64,000 nucleotides of DNA from Prevotellamassilia timonensis (GTDB taxonomy: Bacteria; Bacteroidota; Bacteroidia; Bacteroidales; Bacteroidaceae). The DNA lies in assembly GCF_900106785.1 (NCBI RefSeq), contig NZ_LT629845.1, forward strand, positions 497,028-561,027. The letters are read 5' to 3'. Positions 57,061 through 64,000 of the stretch are shown here, piece after piece. The stretch's first letter is position 1; each line of letters begins with the position of its first letter. The position numbers and the translations under genes are program-made. The notes under the pieces are model-generated. The model saw nothing but the letters and a program-made list of their open reading frames with translations. It was not told where the DNA came from and did no database searches.

Positions 57061-58380
57061 ATGAGCGAAGATTATTACAAGAGTGGCGACCATAGCCGTG
57101 ATGGCTACAAGTCGCAGAGTGAAGGTGGTGCAAATGGCAATCGCTTTGGTGGTGGCCGTCCACGTTTCAGTCGTGGTTCATTTCCTGCTGGTGGTAGCAA
57201 TTATGGCCAGCAGCGTGGTGAAGGCGGCTATCGTGCACGTTATAACAATAATGGCTACTATGCTTCTGACGAAAATCGTCAGTACGGTAACCGTGGTGAC
57301 AATGGTGGCTACCAAAATCGTCAACGTCAGGGTGGGGGCTATCGTCCGCGTTATAATTCGAATGACGAAGGTGGTTTCCAACCGCGCACAGGTGGTTATC
57401 GTGGCGGAAAGTCTCGATATGGCCAGGGCGAAAATGGTGGCTATCAGCAAGCTGATGGCTATCGTCCGCGCACTGCACAAGGCGGAGATTTCCGCGGCAA
57501 TGGATCAGAGGGCGGTTATCGTCCCCGTTTCCAAGGTAATGGCTCATTCTATGGTGGCGGAAATGGACGTTCTCAACAGCAGCGTCGTGGTAATTACGAC
57601 CCTCACGCAAAGTATTCGAACAAAAAGCGTATGGAGTACAAGGAGGAAAACTACGATCCGACAGTGCCTGTGCGTTTGAACAAATATTTGGCTAATGCTG
57701 GCGTATGTTCGCGTCGTGACGCAGATAAATATATTGAGGCTGGCGTGGTTAGCGTAAATGGACAGGTAGTAACAGAACTCGGTACAAAGGTGTTGCGCTC
57801 TGACGAAGTGAAGTTTCATGACAATGTGGTTAAAATAGAGAAGAAGGTTTACGTCTTGCTCAACAAACCCAAAGGCTATGTGACAACCAGTGATGATCCG
57901 CAGAACCGTAAAACAGTGATGGACTTGGTGAGCAATGCTTGCCATGAGCGCATATATCCTGTAGGTCGCCTTGACCGTAACACCACAGGTGTATTATTGC
58001 TGACGAATGATGGCGAGTTGGCCTCAAAGTTGACTCACCCTAAATTCTTGAAAAAGAAGATATATCACGTTACTACCGATCAGAATGTGTCGGCTGCCGA
58101 TATTCACCAAATAGCAGAAGGCATTACGCTCGAAGATGGTGATATCAAGGCAGATGCTATTGAATATGCTTCGCCTACAGACAAGAAACAAGTCGGCATA
58201 GAAATTCACAGTGGCAAGAATCGTATTGTGCGTCGTATATTTGAAAGTCTGGGTTATCATGTGGTTAAACTTGACCGTGTGTATTTCGCAGGCTTGACTA
58301 AGAAAAATGTACGTCGTGGCGATTGGCGCTATTTAACTGAAAAAGAAGTGCAAATGCTCCGTATGGGGGCTTTTGAATAA
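57061..58380 (+). CDS. Pseudouridine synthase (RsuA/RluB family) with Gly/Arg-rich extension
   Basis: 439 residues from ATG 57061 (MSEDYYKSGDHSRDGY). Residues about 20-185 are a low-complexity region with recurring GGYRPRYN-type units, rich in Gly, Arg, Tyr and Asn. Then an S4 RNA-binding domain (VRLNKYLANAGVCSRRDADK) and the catalytic domain with GRLDRNTTGVLLLTNDGEL. Makes pseudouridine in rRNA (probably 23S, RluB type). The RG/YN-rich tail probably adds RNA binding. An 18-codon longer start at 57007 is less likely. 6 nt before asnS. Confidence 0.92.
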   Translation: MSEDYYKSGDHSRDGYKSQSEGGANGNRFGGGRPRFSRGSFPAGGSNYGQQRGEGGYRARYNNNGYYASDENRQYGNRGDNGGYQNRQRQGGGYRPRYNSNDEGGFQPRTGGYRGGKSRYGQGENGGYQQADGYRPRTAQGGDFRGNGSEGGYRPRFQGNGSFYGGGNGRSQQQRRGNYDPHAKYSNKKRMEYKEENYDPTVPVRLNKYLANAGVCSRRDADKYIEAGVVSVNGQVVTELGTKVLRSDEVKFHDNVVKIEKKVYVLLNKPKGYVTTSDDPQNRKTVMDLVSNACHERIYPVGRLDRNTTGVLLLTNDGELASKLTHPKFLKKKIYHVTTDQNVSAADIHQIAEGITLEDGDIKADAIEYASPTDKKQVGIEIHSGKNRIVRRIFESLGYHVVKLDRVYFAGLTKKNVRRGDWRYLTEKEVQMLRMGAFE

Positions 58381-58386
58381 CAGACA

Positions 58387-59781
58387 ATGAAAAGAACTAA
58401 AATCATAGACTTACTCAGCCGTAAAGATTTTGGCGCAGAGGTATGTGTCAAGGGTTGGGTTCGTACCCGTCGTGGCAGTAAATCGGTTAACTTTATTGCC
58501 TTGAATGATGGTAGTACCATAAAGAATGTACAAGTTGTTGCTGATGTGGAAAAGTTTGATGCAGAGATGCTCAAACTTATCACAACAGGTGCTTGTTTGA
58601 GCGTAGAGGGTACATTGGTTGAAAGCCAGGGTGCAGGACAAAGTGTTGAAATTCAGGCCACTAAGATTGAGGTGCTTGGCACTTGTGGTGCAGACTATCC
58701 TATGCAAAAGAAAGGACAGTCTTTTGAGTATATGCGTCAACACGCTCATATGCGTTTGCGTACAAACACTTTTGGAGCTGTGTTCCGCATTCGCCATAAC
58801 ATGGCCATCGCCATACATAAGTATTTCCACGATCATGGATTCTTCTACTTTAACACGCCGATAATCACAGCTTCTGACTGTGAGGGTGCAGGCCAAATGT
58901 TCCAAGTTACTACGAAGAACTTGTATGACTTGAAGAAGGATAAGGATGGCAAGATTGACTATAGTGATGACTTCTTTGGTAAAACTACTTCGCTTACTGT
59001 AAGTGGTCAGCTTGAGGGTGAACTTGGCGCAACAGCTCTCGGTGCTATTTATACTTTCGGTCCTACGTTCAGAGCTGAAAACTCAAACACTCCGCGTCAC
59101 TTGGCAGAGTTCTGGATGATTGAGCCAGAGGTGGCTTTTAATGATATCACCGACAATATGGATTTGGCGGAAGATTTCATTAAATATTGTGTGCGTTGGG
59201 CGCTTGATAATTGCAAGGACGACTTGGAGTTCCTCAACAAGATGATAGACAAGACTCTGCTCGAACGTCTAAATTTTGTTGTTGATCACGATTTCGTACG
59301 CTTGACTTATACCGATGGTATCAAAATCTTGGAGGATGCTGTAAAACAAGGTCATAAGTTTGAGTTCCCCGTATATTGGGGTGTAGACTTGGCGAGCGAA
59401 CACGAGCGCTACTTGGTAGAGCAGCATTTCAAGAAGCCTGTTATCTTGACGGATTATCCTAAGGAAATCAAGGCTTTCTATATGAAGATGAACGACGATG
59501 GCAAGACTGTACGCGCCATGGATGTATTGTTCCCACAGATAGGTGAGATTATTGGTGGTTCAGAGCGTGAAGAGAGCTATGACAAGTTGATGGCACGTAT
59601 TAACGAACTTAATATTCCAATGAAGGATATGTGGTGGTATCTTGATACCCGCAAGTTTGGTACGTGCCCTCACTCAGGCTTTGGTTTGGGCTTCGAACGC
59701 TTGATATTGTTTGTTACTGGTATGCAGAATATTCGTGATGTCATACCTTTCCCACGTACTCCAAAGTCTGCTGACTTCTAA
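58387..59781 (+). CDS. asnS: Asparaginyl-tRNA synthetase
   Basis: 464 residues. OB-fold tRNA-binding N-terminus ([19 protein letters not shown]) and class II core with [20 protein letters not shown] (motif 2), [13 protein letters not shown] and [15 protein letters not shown] (motif 3). Charges tRNA-Asn. Starts 6 nt after the pseudouridine synthase, one transcript. Confidence 0.97.
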   Translation: MKRTKIIDLLSRKDFGAEVCVKGWVRTRRGSKSVNFIALNDGSTIKNVQVVADVEKFDAEMLKLITTGACLSVEGTLVESQGAGQSVEIQATKIEVLGTCGADYPMQKKGQSFEYMRQHAHMRLRTNTFGAVFRIRHNMAIAIHKYFHDHGFFYFNTPIITASDCEGAGQMFQVTTKNLYDLKKDKDGKIDYSDDFFGKTTSLTVSGQLEGELGATALGAIYTFGPTFRAENSNTPRHLAEFWMIEPEVAFNDITDNMDLAEDFIKYCVRWALDNCKDDLEFLNKMIDKTLLERLNFVVDHDFVRLTYTDGIKILEDAVKQGHKFEFPVYWGVDLASEHERYLVEQHFKKPVILTDYPKEIKAFYMKMNDDGKTVRAMDVLFPQIGEIIGGSEREESYDKLMARINELNIPMKDMWWYLDTRKFGTCPHSGFGLGFERLILFVTGMQNIRDVIPFPRTPKSADF

Positions 59782-59820
59782 GTGCCTGTGATTATATTGT
59801 GACAAAACGATAGATCTAAT

Positions 59821-59860
59821 ATAGCCACGTTTTAAGTCTTTAGGCTTGAAACGTGGCTAT
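59821..59860 (+). terminator. Terminator after asnS
   Basis: Perfect 12-bp stem ATAGCCACGTTT (59821-59832) / AAACGTGGCTAT (59849-59860), extended by TAAG/CTTG, 40 nt past the stop, followed by TGTCTTTG. Confidence 0.75.
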
Positions 59861-59939
59861 TGTCTTTGATTGAGCAGACTGATTTTGTAGATGTATTTGC
59901 AATTACGTGTTACATTTGGTCTGTGTATATATGAAAAAA

Positions 59940-59978
59940 GAGGATCAGTAACAACCTGTTTGGTCGGAACTGATCCTC
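59940..59978 (-). terminator. Rho-independent terminator of the 47-aa gene
   Basis: GAGGATCAGT (59940-59949) and ACTGATCCTC (59969-59978); on the minus strand the stem is followed by a T6 run. It lies 30 nt past the small gene's stop. Confidence 0.75.
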
Positions 59979-60008
59979 ATTTGTATGATTTTTCTTTTTA
60001 GTTCTTGG

Positions 60009-60152
60009 TTAATTTGCTTTTACCATTGAACGATTTGTTTCTTGAACTTTGTTCAACTCACTGATAAGGTTTTGGCACATGGCACCATTGCCCATAGCTT
60101 GATAGCGCTGAATGCGGTATTTAAGCATTACAATCATCTTGTTCTTTTCCAT
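60009..60152 (-). CDS. 47-aa conserved-looking small protein
   Basis: 47 residues: MEKNKMIVMLKYRIQRYQAM at the start, then GNGAMCQNLISEL and VQETNRSMVKAN. Basic and helical, no membrane segment. It has its own Bacteroidetes promoter (60231-60261), a 75-nt leader with a small hairpin (CTCCG/CGGAG, 60173-60187) and a strong terminator, all in the expected order, which argues for a real gene. Function unknown. Confidence 0.65.
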   Translation of the reverse strand: MEKNKMIVMLKYRIQRYQAMGNGAMCQNLISELNKVQETNRSMVKAN

Positions 60153-60230
60153 TGTTTAGCGTCTTTGTTGCCCTCCGCGTTTCGGAGAGCGGTTTTCTAA
60201 TCTTAGTTTAGTTTATCGTTTTATCTGGTG

Positions 60231-60261
60231 CAAAGTTAGTGCCATTTGCTGTTTCTGACAA
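60231..60261 (-). promoter_or_regulatory. Promoter of the 47-aa gene
   Basis: Minus strand: TTGT (60258-60261), 19 nt, TAACTTTG (60231-60238). The -7 box is perfect; the -33 box deviates from TTTG. Confidence 0.6.
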
Positions 60262-60387
60262 GTATTTCAGTATGAAAGCACTATTTGAAACGATTTTTTA
60301 GCAATGTACCATACATTATGCTAAGTGTTGAGAGCAAAAATGTGGGAGTTTTTAAGCTAATCGTCTGTTCGGTTCAGAAGTATTTTG

Positions 60388-60395
60388 TAAGTTTG
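60388..60395 (+). promoter_or_regulatory. Possible -7 element before cdd
   Basis: TAAGTTTG, 31 nt before the cdd ATG, fits TAnnTTTG. The -33 match is poor (CTGTTCGG region). Confidence 0.35.
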
Positions 60396-60426
60396 TATTA
60401 AGCAATTATCATATTACTAATTTGTT

Positions 60427-60903
60427 ATGGAAAGTAGAGTGCTAAACATAAAGTATGTTACATGTTCGTTTGACGAACTTGAAAAATCTGATGCGGAACT
60501 CGTTGAAGCAGCCAAAAAAGCTACATTCTCGAGTTATGCTCCATATTCTAATTTTAGTGTAGGGGCTGCGGTACGTTTGTCTAACAACGAAATTGTACAA
60601 GGTAGCAATCAAGAAAATGCTGCTTTCGGTGCAGGAACTTGTGCCGAACGATGTGCAATGTTTTATGCTAATTCAAAATATCCGGATTATGCTATTTGTT
60701 CTATAGCTATAGCAGCGCGTGGCGTGTCTGGTGAGTTTGTGCATTCGCCCATATCTCCGTGTGGCGTTTGCCGCCAAGCCCTAATCGAGGCACAAACGAG
60801 GGCAAAGCTGCCGATTAGGGTCTTACTATATGGTGGGCGTGAAGTTTGTATCTTCGAAAGTGTCAGTGACTTGTTGCCTTTCCAATTTGATGAGATTTTA
60901 TAG
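60427..60903 (+). CDS. cdd: Cytidine deaminase
   Basis: 158 residues. YAPYSNFSVGAAV, zinc site GTCAERCAMF (CAE) and SPCGVCRQALIE (PCxxC). Deaminates cytidine and deoxycytidine in pyrimidine salvage. Typical homotetramer length. Convergent with fba across a shared terminator. Confidence 0.95.
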   Translation: MESRVLNIKYVTCSFDELEKSDAELVEAAKKATFSSYAPYSNFSVGAAVRLSNNEIVQGSNQENAAFGAGTCAERCAMFYANSKYPDYAICSIAIAARGVSGEFVHSPISPCGVCRQALIEAQTRAKLPIRVLLYGGREVCIFESVSDLLPFQFDEIL

Positions 60904-60942
60904 GGAAGGGCAGGGGACTGGCTTAATACAATTAAAAGAAAA

Positions 60943-60995
60943 ATAGGAAGTAAGCAATCTCTTACCTATATATAAGAGATTAGCTTACTTCCTAT
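60943..60995. terminator. Bidirectional terminator between cdd and fba
   Basis: Long stem: ATAGGAAGTAAGC plus AATCTCTTA (60943-60964) pairs with TAAGAGATT plus AGCTTACTTCCTAT (60973-60995), one mismatch. T-rich runs follow on both strands (AGTTTTTAC; TTTTTCTTTT on minus). Confidence 0.85.
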
Positions 60996-61029
60996 AGTTT
61001 TTACAATAGTCTATTAGGCTATTGCTTGA

Positions 61030-62040
61030 TTAGTCGCAGTTAGCGAGTTTGTTGTCAGAACCGAGCACGTCAGTGATCTTGTGCTTGTACATTTGTTCCA
61101 TGAGGTCACGTGCAGGACCGCAGTACTTACGGGGATCGAATTCACCGGGCTTTTCGTTGAATACCTTGCGTACAGCAGCAGTGAAGGCGAGACGTGAGTC
61201 TGAGTCGATGTTGATTTTGCAAACAGCGCTCTTTGAAGCCTTGCGGAGTTGTTCTTCGGGTATACCAACTGCATCGGGGAGTTTACCACCATTTGCGTTG
61301 ATGATGTCAACATATTCCTGAGGAACTGAAGAAGAACCGTGAAGTACGATGGGGAAACCGGGGAGCTTCTCCATGATAGCATCGAGGATGTCGAATGCCA
61401 AGGGAGGAGGAACGAGCTTGCCAGTCTTCGGGTCGCGTGTGCATTGCTCGGGAGTGAACTTGTAAGCACCGTGTGAAGTACCGATTGAGATAGCGAGTGA
61501 ATCAACGCCAGTCTTTGAAGTAAAGTCAATTACTTCTTCAGGCTTTGTATAGTGGCATACTTCTGAAGCTACTTCGTCTTCAACGCCAGCCAATACACCA
61601 AGTTCACCTTCAACAGTTACATCGTACTGGTGTGCATATTCTACAACCTTCTTTGTAAGGGCAATATTCTCTTCGTAGGGAAGTGAAGAACCATCGATCA
61701 TTACAGATGAGAAACCGAGGTCAACGCAGCTCTTGCAGAGTTCGAAGCTATCACCATGGTCAAGGTGAAGTACGATTTCGGGATGGTGGCAACCAAGTTC
61801 CTTAGCATATTCAACTGCACCTTCAGCCATGTAACGGAGCAGAGTCTCGTTAGCATAGTTACGGGCACCCTTAGAAACCTGAAGGATTACCGGTGACTTG
61901 AGTTCTGAAGAGGCCTTGATGATAGCCTGAAGCTGCTCAAGGTTATTGAAGTTGAATGCGGGGATTGCATAACCACCGTTGATGGCACGCTTGAACATCT
62001 CGCGAGTGTTCACCAAGCCAAGTTCTTTGTAGTTTACCAT
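61030..62040 (-). CDS. fba: Class II fructose-bisphosphate aldolase
   Basis: 336 residues. IPAFNFNNLEQLQAI, LHLDHGDSFELCKS (zinc His and catalytic Asp), VEGELGVLAGVEDEV, GTSHGAYKF, VLHGSSSVP and INIDSDSRLAF are visible. Cleaves fructose-1,6-bisphosphate in glycolysis. Strong promoter just upstream; single gene between two inverted features. Confidence 0.95.
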   Translation of the reverse strand: MVNYKELGLVNTREMFKRAINGGYAIPAFNFNNLEQLQAIIKASSELKSPVILQVSKGARNYANETLLRYMAEGAVEYAKELGCHHPEIVLHLDHGDSFELCKSCVDLGFSSVMIDGSSLPYEENIALTKKVVEYAHQYDVTVEGELGVLAGVEDEVASEVCHYTKPEEVIDFTSKTGVDSLAISIGTSHGAYKFTPEQCTRDPKTGKLVPPPLAFDILDAIMEKLPGFPIVLHGSSSVPQEYVDIINANGGKLPDAVGIPEEQLRKASKSAVCKINIDSDSRLAFTAAVRKVFNEKPGEFDPRKYCGPARDLMEQMYKHKITDVLGSDNKLANCD

Positions 62041-62086
62041 AATTGATGAGTAATTTTAATAACTATATGGATTGATTTTCTATGTG

Positions 62087-62117
62087 CAAAAGTACAACAA
62101 CTTGTTTGAAATGGCAA
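62087..62117 (-). promoter_or_regulatory. Promoter of fba
   Basis: Minus strand: TTGC (62114-62117), 19 nt, TACTTTTG (62087-62094). Leader about 45 nt. Fits the Bacteroidetes consensus with one -33 change. Confidence 0.7.
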
Positions 62118-62172
62118 GTGTTGTGTGTTTTTTTTCTATCCCTCCTTCTAAGAATGATTGGAGTGAGATATA

Positions 62173-63450
62173 CTACCATGCAAAGAGCGGGTATTCTTTC
62201 ATCATTTCGTTCACTTTACAACGTACAGTTTGAATATTGGTCTCATTGGTGGGATCGTTTAGTACAGTTTCGATCAGTTCGGCCAATATTATCATGAAGT
62301 CTTCTTTTACTCCTCGTGTTGTAATGGCTGGTGTGCCTAAACGAATGCCTGATGTTTGAAAGGCCGAACGGCTGTCGTATGGCACCATATTTTTGTTGAC
62401 AGTAATATCTGCTTGTACAAGTGCCTTCTCTGCCTCTTTGCCTGTCAGTTCGGGGTATTTTGAACGCAAGTCTACGAGCATTGAGTGATTGTCTGTGCCA
62501 CCGCTCACGATGGTAAATCCGCGTTCCATTAGTTCTTCTGCCAATTTGGCAGCATTCTTTTTTACTTGCATGGCATAGGTTTTGAACTCTGGTTGCAAGG
62601 CCTCGCCAAAGGCTACGGCTTTAGCTGCAATAATGTGTTCGAGTGGGCCACCTTGTATGCCGGGGAATACGGCGCTATTGAGCAACTGCCCCATGGTTTT
62701 AACAACGCCTTTTGGCGTCTTTTTGTTCCAAGGATTTTCAAAATCGTGTCCCATAAGTATCATGCCACCACGTGGACCACGTAATGTTTTGTGTGTGGTG
62801 GTTGTTACGATGTGCGCATATTTTATAGGGTTGTCAAGCAATCCTGCTGCAATTAGTCCAGCTGGGTGTGCCATGTCAACCATAAAAATGGCACCAACTT
62901 TATCTGCTATGGCTCTCATGCGGGCGTAATCCCATTCACGGCTATAGGCCGAGCCGCCGCCAATGATGAGTTTGGGCTTGTGCTGTAACGCAAGTTCTTC
63001 CATCTCATCATAGTTGACACGTCCTGTTTCCTTGTTGAGGTTGTAACCAATTGGATTGTACAGAATGCCAGACGTGTTTACTCTTGAACCATGAGACAGG
63101 TGGCCGCCATGGTCAAGATTTAGCCCCATGAATGTATCTCCGGGGTTTAGGCATGCAAGGAATACTGCGGCGTTGGCTTGTGCTCCCGAATGTGGTTGCA
63201 CATTTACATACTCTGCACCGAAGAGCCTTTTGGCACGTTCGATGGCGAGGGTCTCTGTTTGGTCGACAATTTCGCAGCCGCCATAGTAGCGATGGCCGGG
63301 GTATCCTTCTGCATACTTGTTGGTGTGCCATGAGCCCATTGCTTTCATTACTTCGTCGCTGACAAAGTTTTCGGAAGCAATAAGTTCAATGCCTCGGAGT
63401 TGGCGTTGGTGCTCTGCTTCGAGCAGAGCAAAAATTTCGGGGTCTTTCAT
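62173..63450 (-). CDS. glyA: Serine hydroxymethyltransferase
   Basis: 425 residues from ATG 63448-63450 ([18 protein letters not shown]). [24 protein letters not shown], the PLP-lysine motif [15 protein letters not shown], and [12 protein letters not shown]. Interconverts serine and glycine and supplies methylene-THF. A 49-codon longer frame overlaps the next gene and is not family-like. Confidence 0.97.
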   Translation of the reverse strand: MKDPEIFALLEAEHQRQLRGIELIASENFVSDEVMKAMGSWHTNKYAEGYPGHRYYGGCEIVDQTETLAIERAKRLFGAEYVNVQPHSGAQANAAVFLACLNPGDTFMGLNLDHGGHLSHGSRVNTSGILYNPIGYNLNKETGRVNYDEMEELALQHKPKLIIGGGSAYSREWDYARMRAIADKVGAIFMVDMAHPAGLIAAGLLDNPIKYAHIVTTTTHKTLRGPRGGMILMGHDFENPWNKKTPKGVVKTMGQLLNSAVFPGIQGGPLEHIIAAKAVAFGEALQPEFKTYAMQVKKNAAKLAEELMERGFTIVSGGTDNHSMLVDLRSKYPELTGKEAEKALVQADITVNKNMVPYDSRSAFQTSGIRLGTPAITTRGVKEDFMIILAELIETVLNDPTNETNIQTVRCKVNEMMKEYPLFAW

Positions 63451-63491
63451 AATGTTTGGTTTTGGGTTAAACTTTATATGTGTGTATTTTA

Positions 63492-64000
63492 TTAGTTGTC
63501 CTTTTTTACGGAAAATCCGAATTTGCCGATAAAATCTCCAAGTGCATAATAGCCTCCGTGTAAGTAGACCAAGGGGTTGCTTTGATCCAAATGCCATTTG
63601 CCCTGTTCATCGAGGAATTTGGCATCGGCTTGTACATTCACTACTTCGGCTATAAACATATCATGTGAGCCAAGATGTACGATCTCTTTTACGCGACATT
63701 CAATACTTAATGGAGATTCAGCAACAATTGGGGTTTTAATGGCGTGTGATGGTGCAGGAGTTAAACCGGTTTCTTCAAATTTGTTGTAATCTCTGCCCGA
63801 TTTTACACCGCACCAATCTGTTGCATTGGCAAGTTGCTCTGTTGTCAAATTTATGACGAACTCCATGTTGCGTTTGATGATATCGTAGGAGTATCGTTCG
63901 GGACGCACGGAAATGTAACACATGGCAGGGTTCGTGCAAATGGTTCCAGACCACGCTACGGTAAAGATGTTGTATTCATCAGGCGTGGTGCCACACGATA
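63492..64000 (-). CDS. Flavin reductase-like domain protein, 5' end outside window
   Basis: The frame is open to the window edge, so the gene is partial; about 169 codons are seen. Reading inward: [36 protein letters not shown], then [20 protein letters not shown]. This is the FMN-binding split-barrel of flavin reductase-like proteins (IPR002563 type). An ATG at 63923 is internal, not the start. Ends 41 nt before glyA. Confidence 0.85.
   Translation of the reverse strand, partial: SCGTTPDEYNIFTVAWSGTICTNPAMCYISVRPERYSYDIIKRNMEFVINLTTEQLANATDWCGVKSGRDYNKFEETGLTPAPSHAIKTPIVAESPLSIECRVKEIVHLGSHDMFIAEVVNVQADAKFLDEQGKWHLDQSNPLVYLHGGYYALGDFIGKFGFSVKKDN

Noticed and set aside
57083-57679. 198-codon plus and 147-codon minus ORFs
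   Set aside because: By-product of the Gly/Arg-rich repeats in the pseudouridine synthase; the true frame continues into S4 and catalytic domains.

Overview
The window is a chromosomal segment of a Bacteroidales bacterium, most likely Prevotella-like. The evidence is a type IX secretion locus (sprA, porU, porV), the Bacteroidetes promoter consensus (TTTG, 19 nt, TAnnTTTG) before several genes, a UpxY-type antiterminator, a Bacteroidetes-style APH-RapZ fusion and a purB/pseudouridine synthase/asnS block. The assignment rests on gene content only; no rRNA or tRNA gene was seen.

Layout. (1) 1-2.8 kb: DUF4375 gene, smpB, a secreted GH5-like protein that appears to lack its acid/base glutamate, and a small membrane protein. 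(2) 2.8-14.4 kb: an accessory island, mostly on the minus strand. Its two ends carry inverted copies of one repeat (3573-3656 and 14233-14329). Inside are a truncated mobilization-type gene, a UpxY/NusG-like antiterminator, a DUF2971 gene, a small ORF, a large protein joining WG repeats to a DEDDh exonuclease, an 85-aa gene, an internally deleted AlbA_2 gene, a second DUF2971 gene, a frameshifted AlbA_2/ATPase regulator and an XRE repressor. This is the best candidate for an undescribed, possibly defensive, system. (3) 14.4-25.2 kb, minus strand: acyltransferase, a 2-oxoacid:ferredoxin oxidoreductase operon (korDABC), APH-RapZ, a small ABC exporter, a DUF4836-like protein, rsmE and a DUF151 nuclease. 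(4) 25.3-35.2 kb: thioredoxin-like lipoprotein, ligA and divergent trmD, an hsdS 3' fragment, a TPR protein, glnS and recQ. (5) 36.1-54.5 kb, minus strand: DUF1599, a DoxX-TpiA continuous ORF, a SPOR protein, folE, ruvA, sprA, an FAH-like protein, porU, porV and ispF. (6) 55.3-64 kb: purB, an Arg/Gly-rich pseudouridine synthase, asnS, a 47-aa gene, cdd, fba, glyA and the 3' part of a flavin reductase-like gene.

Three families of small non-coding inverted-repeat elements are scattered between genes. Family A (340-435 bp, three copies) has terminal inverted repeats and a central GGGGGAGC hairpin. Family B (GGGGGCGACGCGTC core) occurs at four loci. Family C (187 bp, two full copies and one half) has TAAGTAGGTG ends. 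They look like MITE-like elements; one family C copy supplies the stop codon of sprA, and family B borders the accessory island and the hsdS remnant.

Functionally, most of the window is core metabolism, information processing and envelope secretion. All calls come from reading the sequence; no database search was run.
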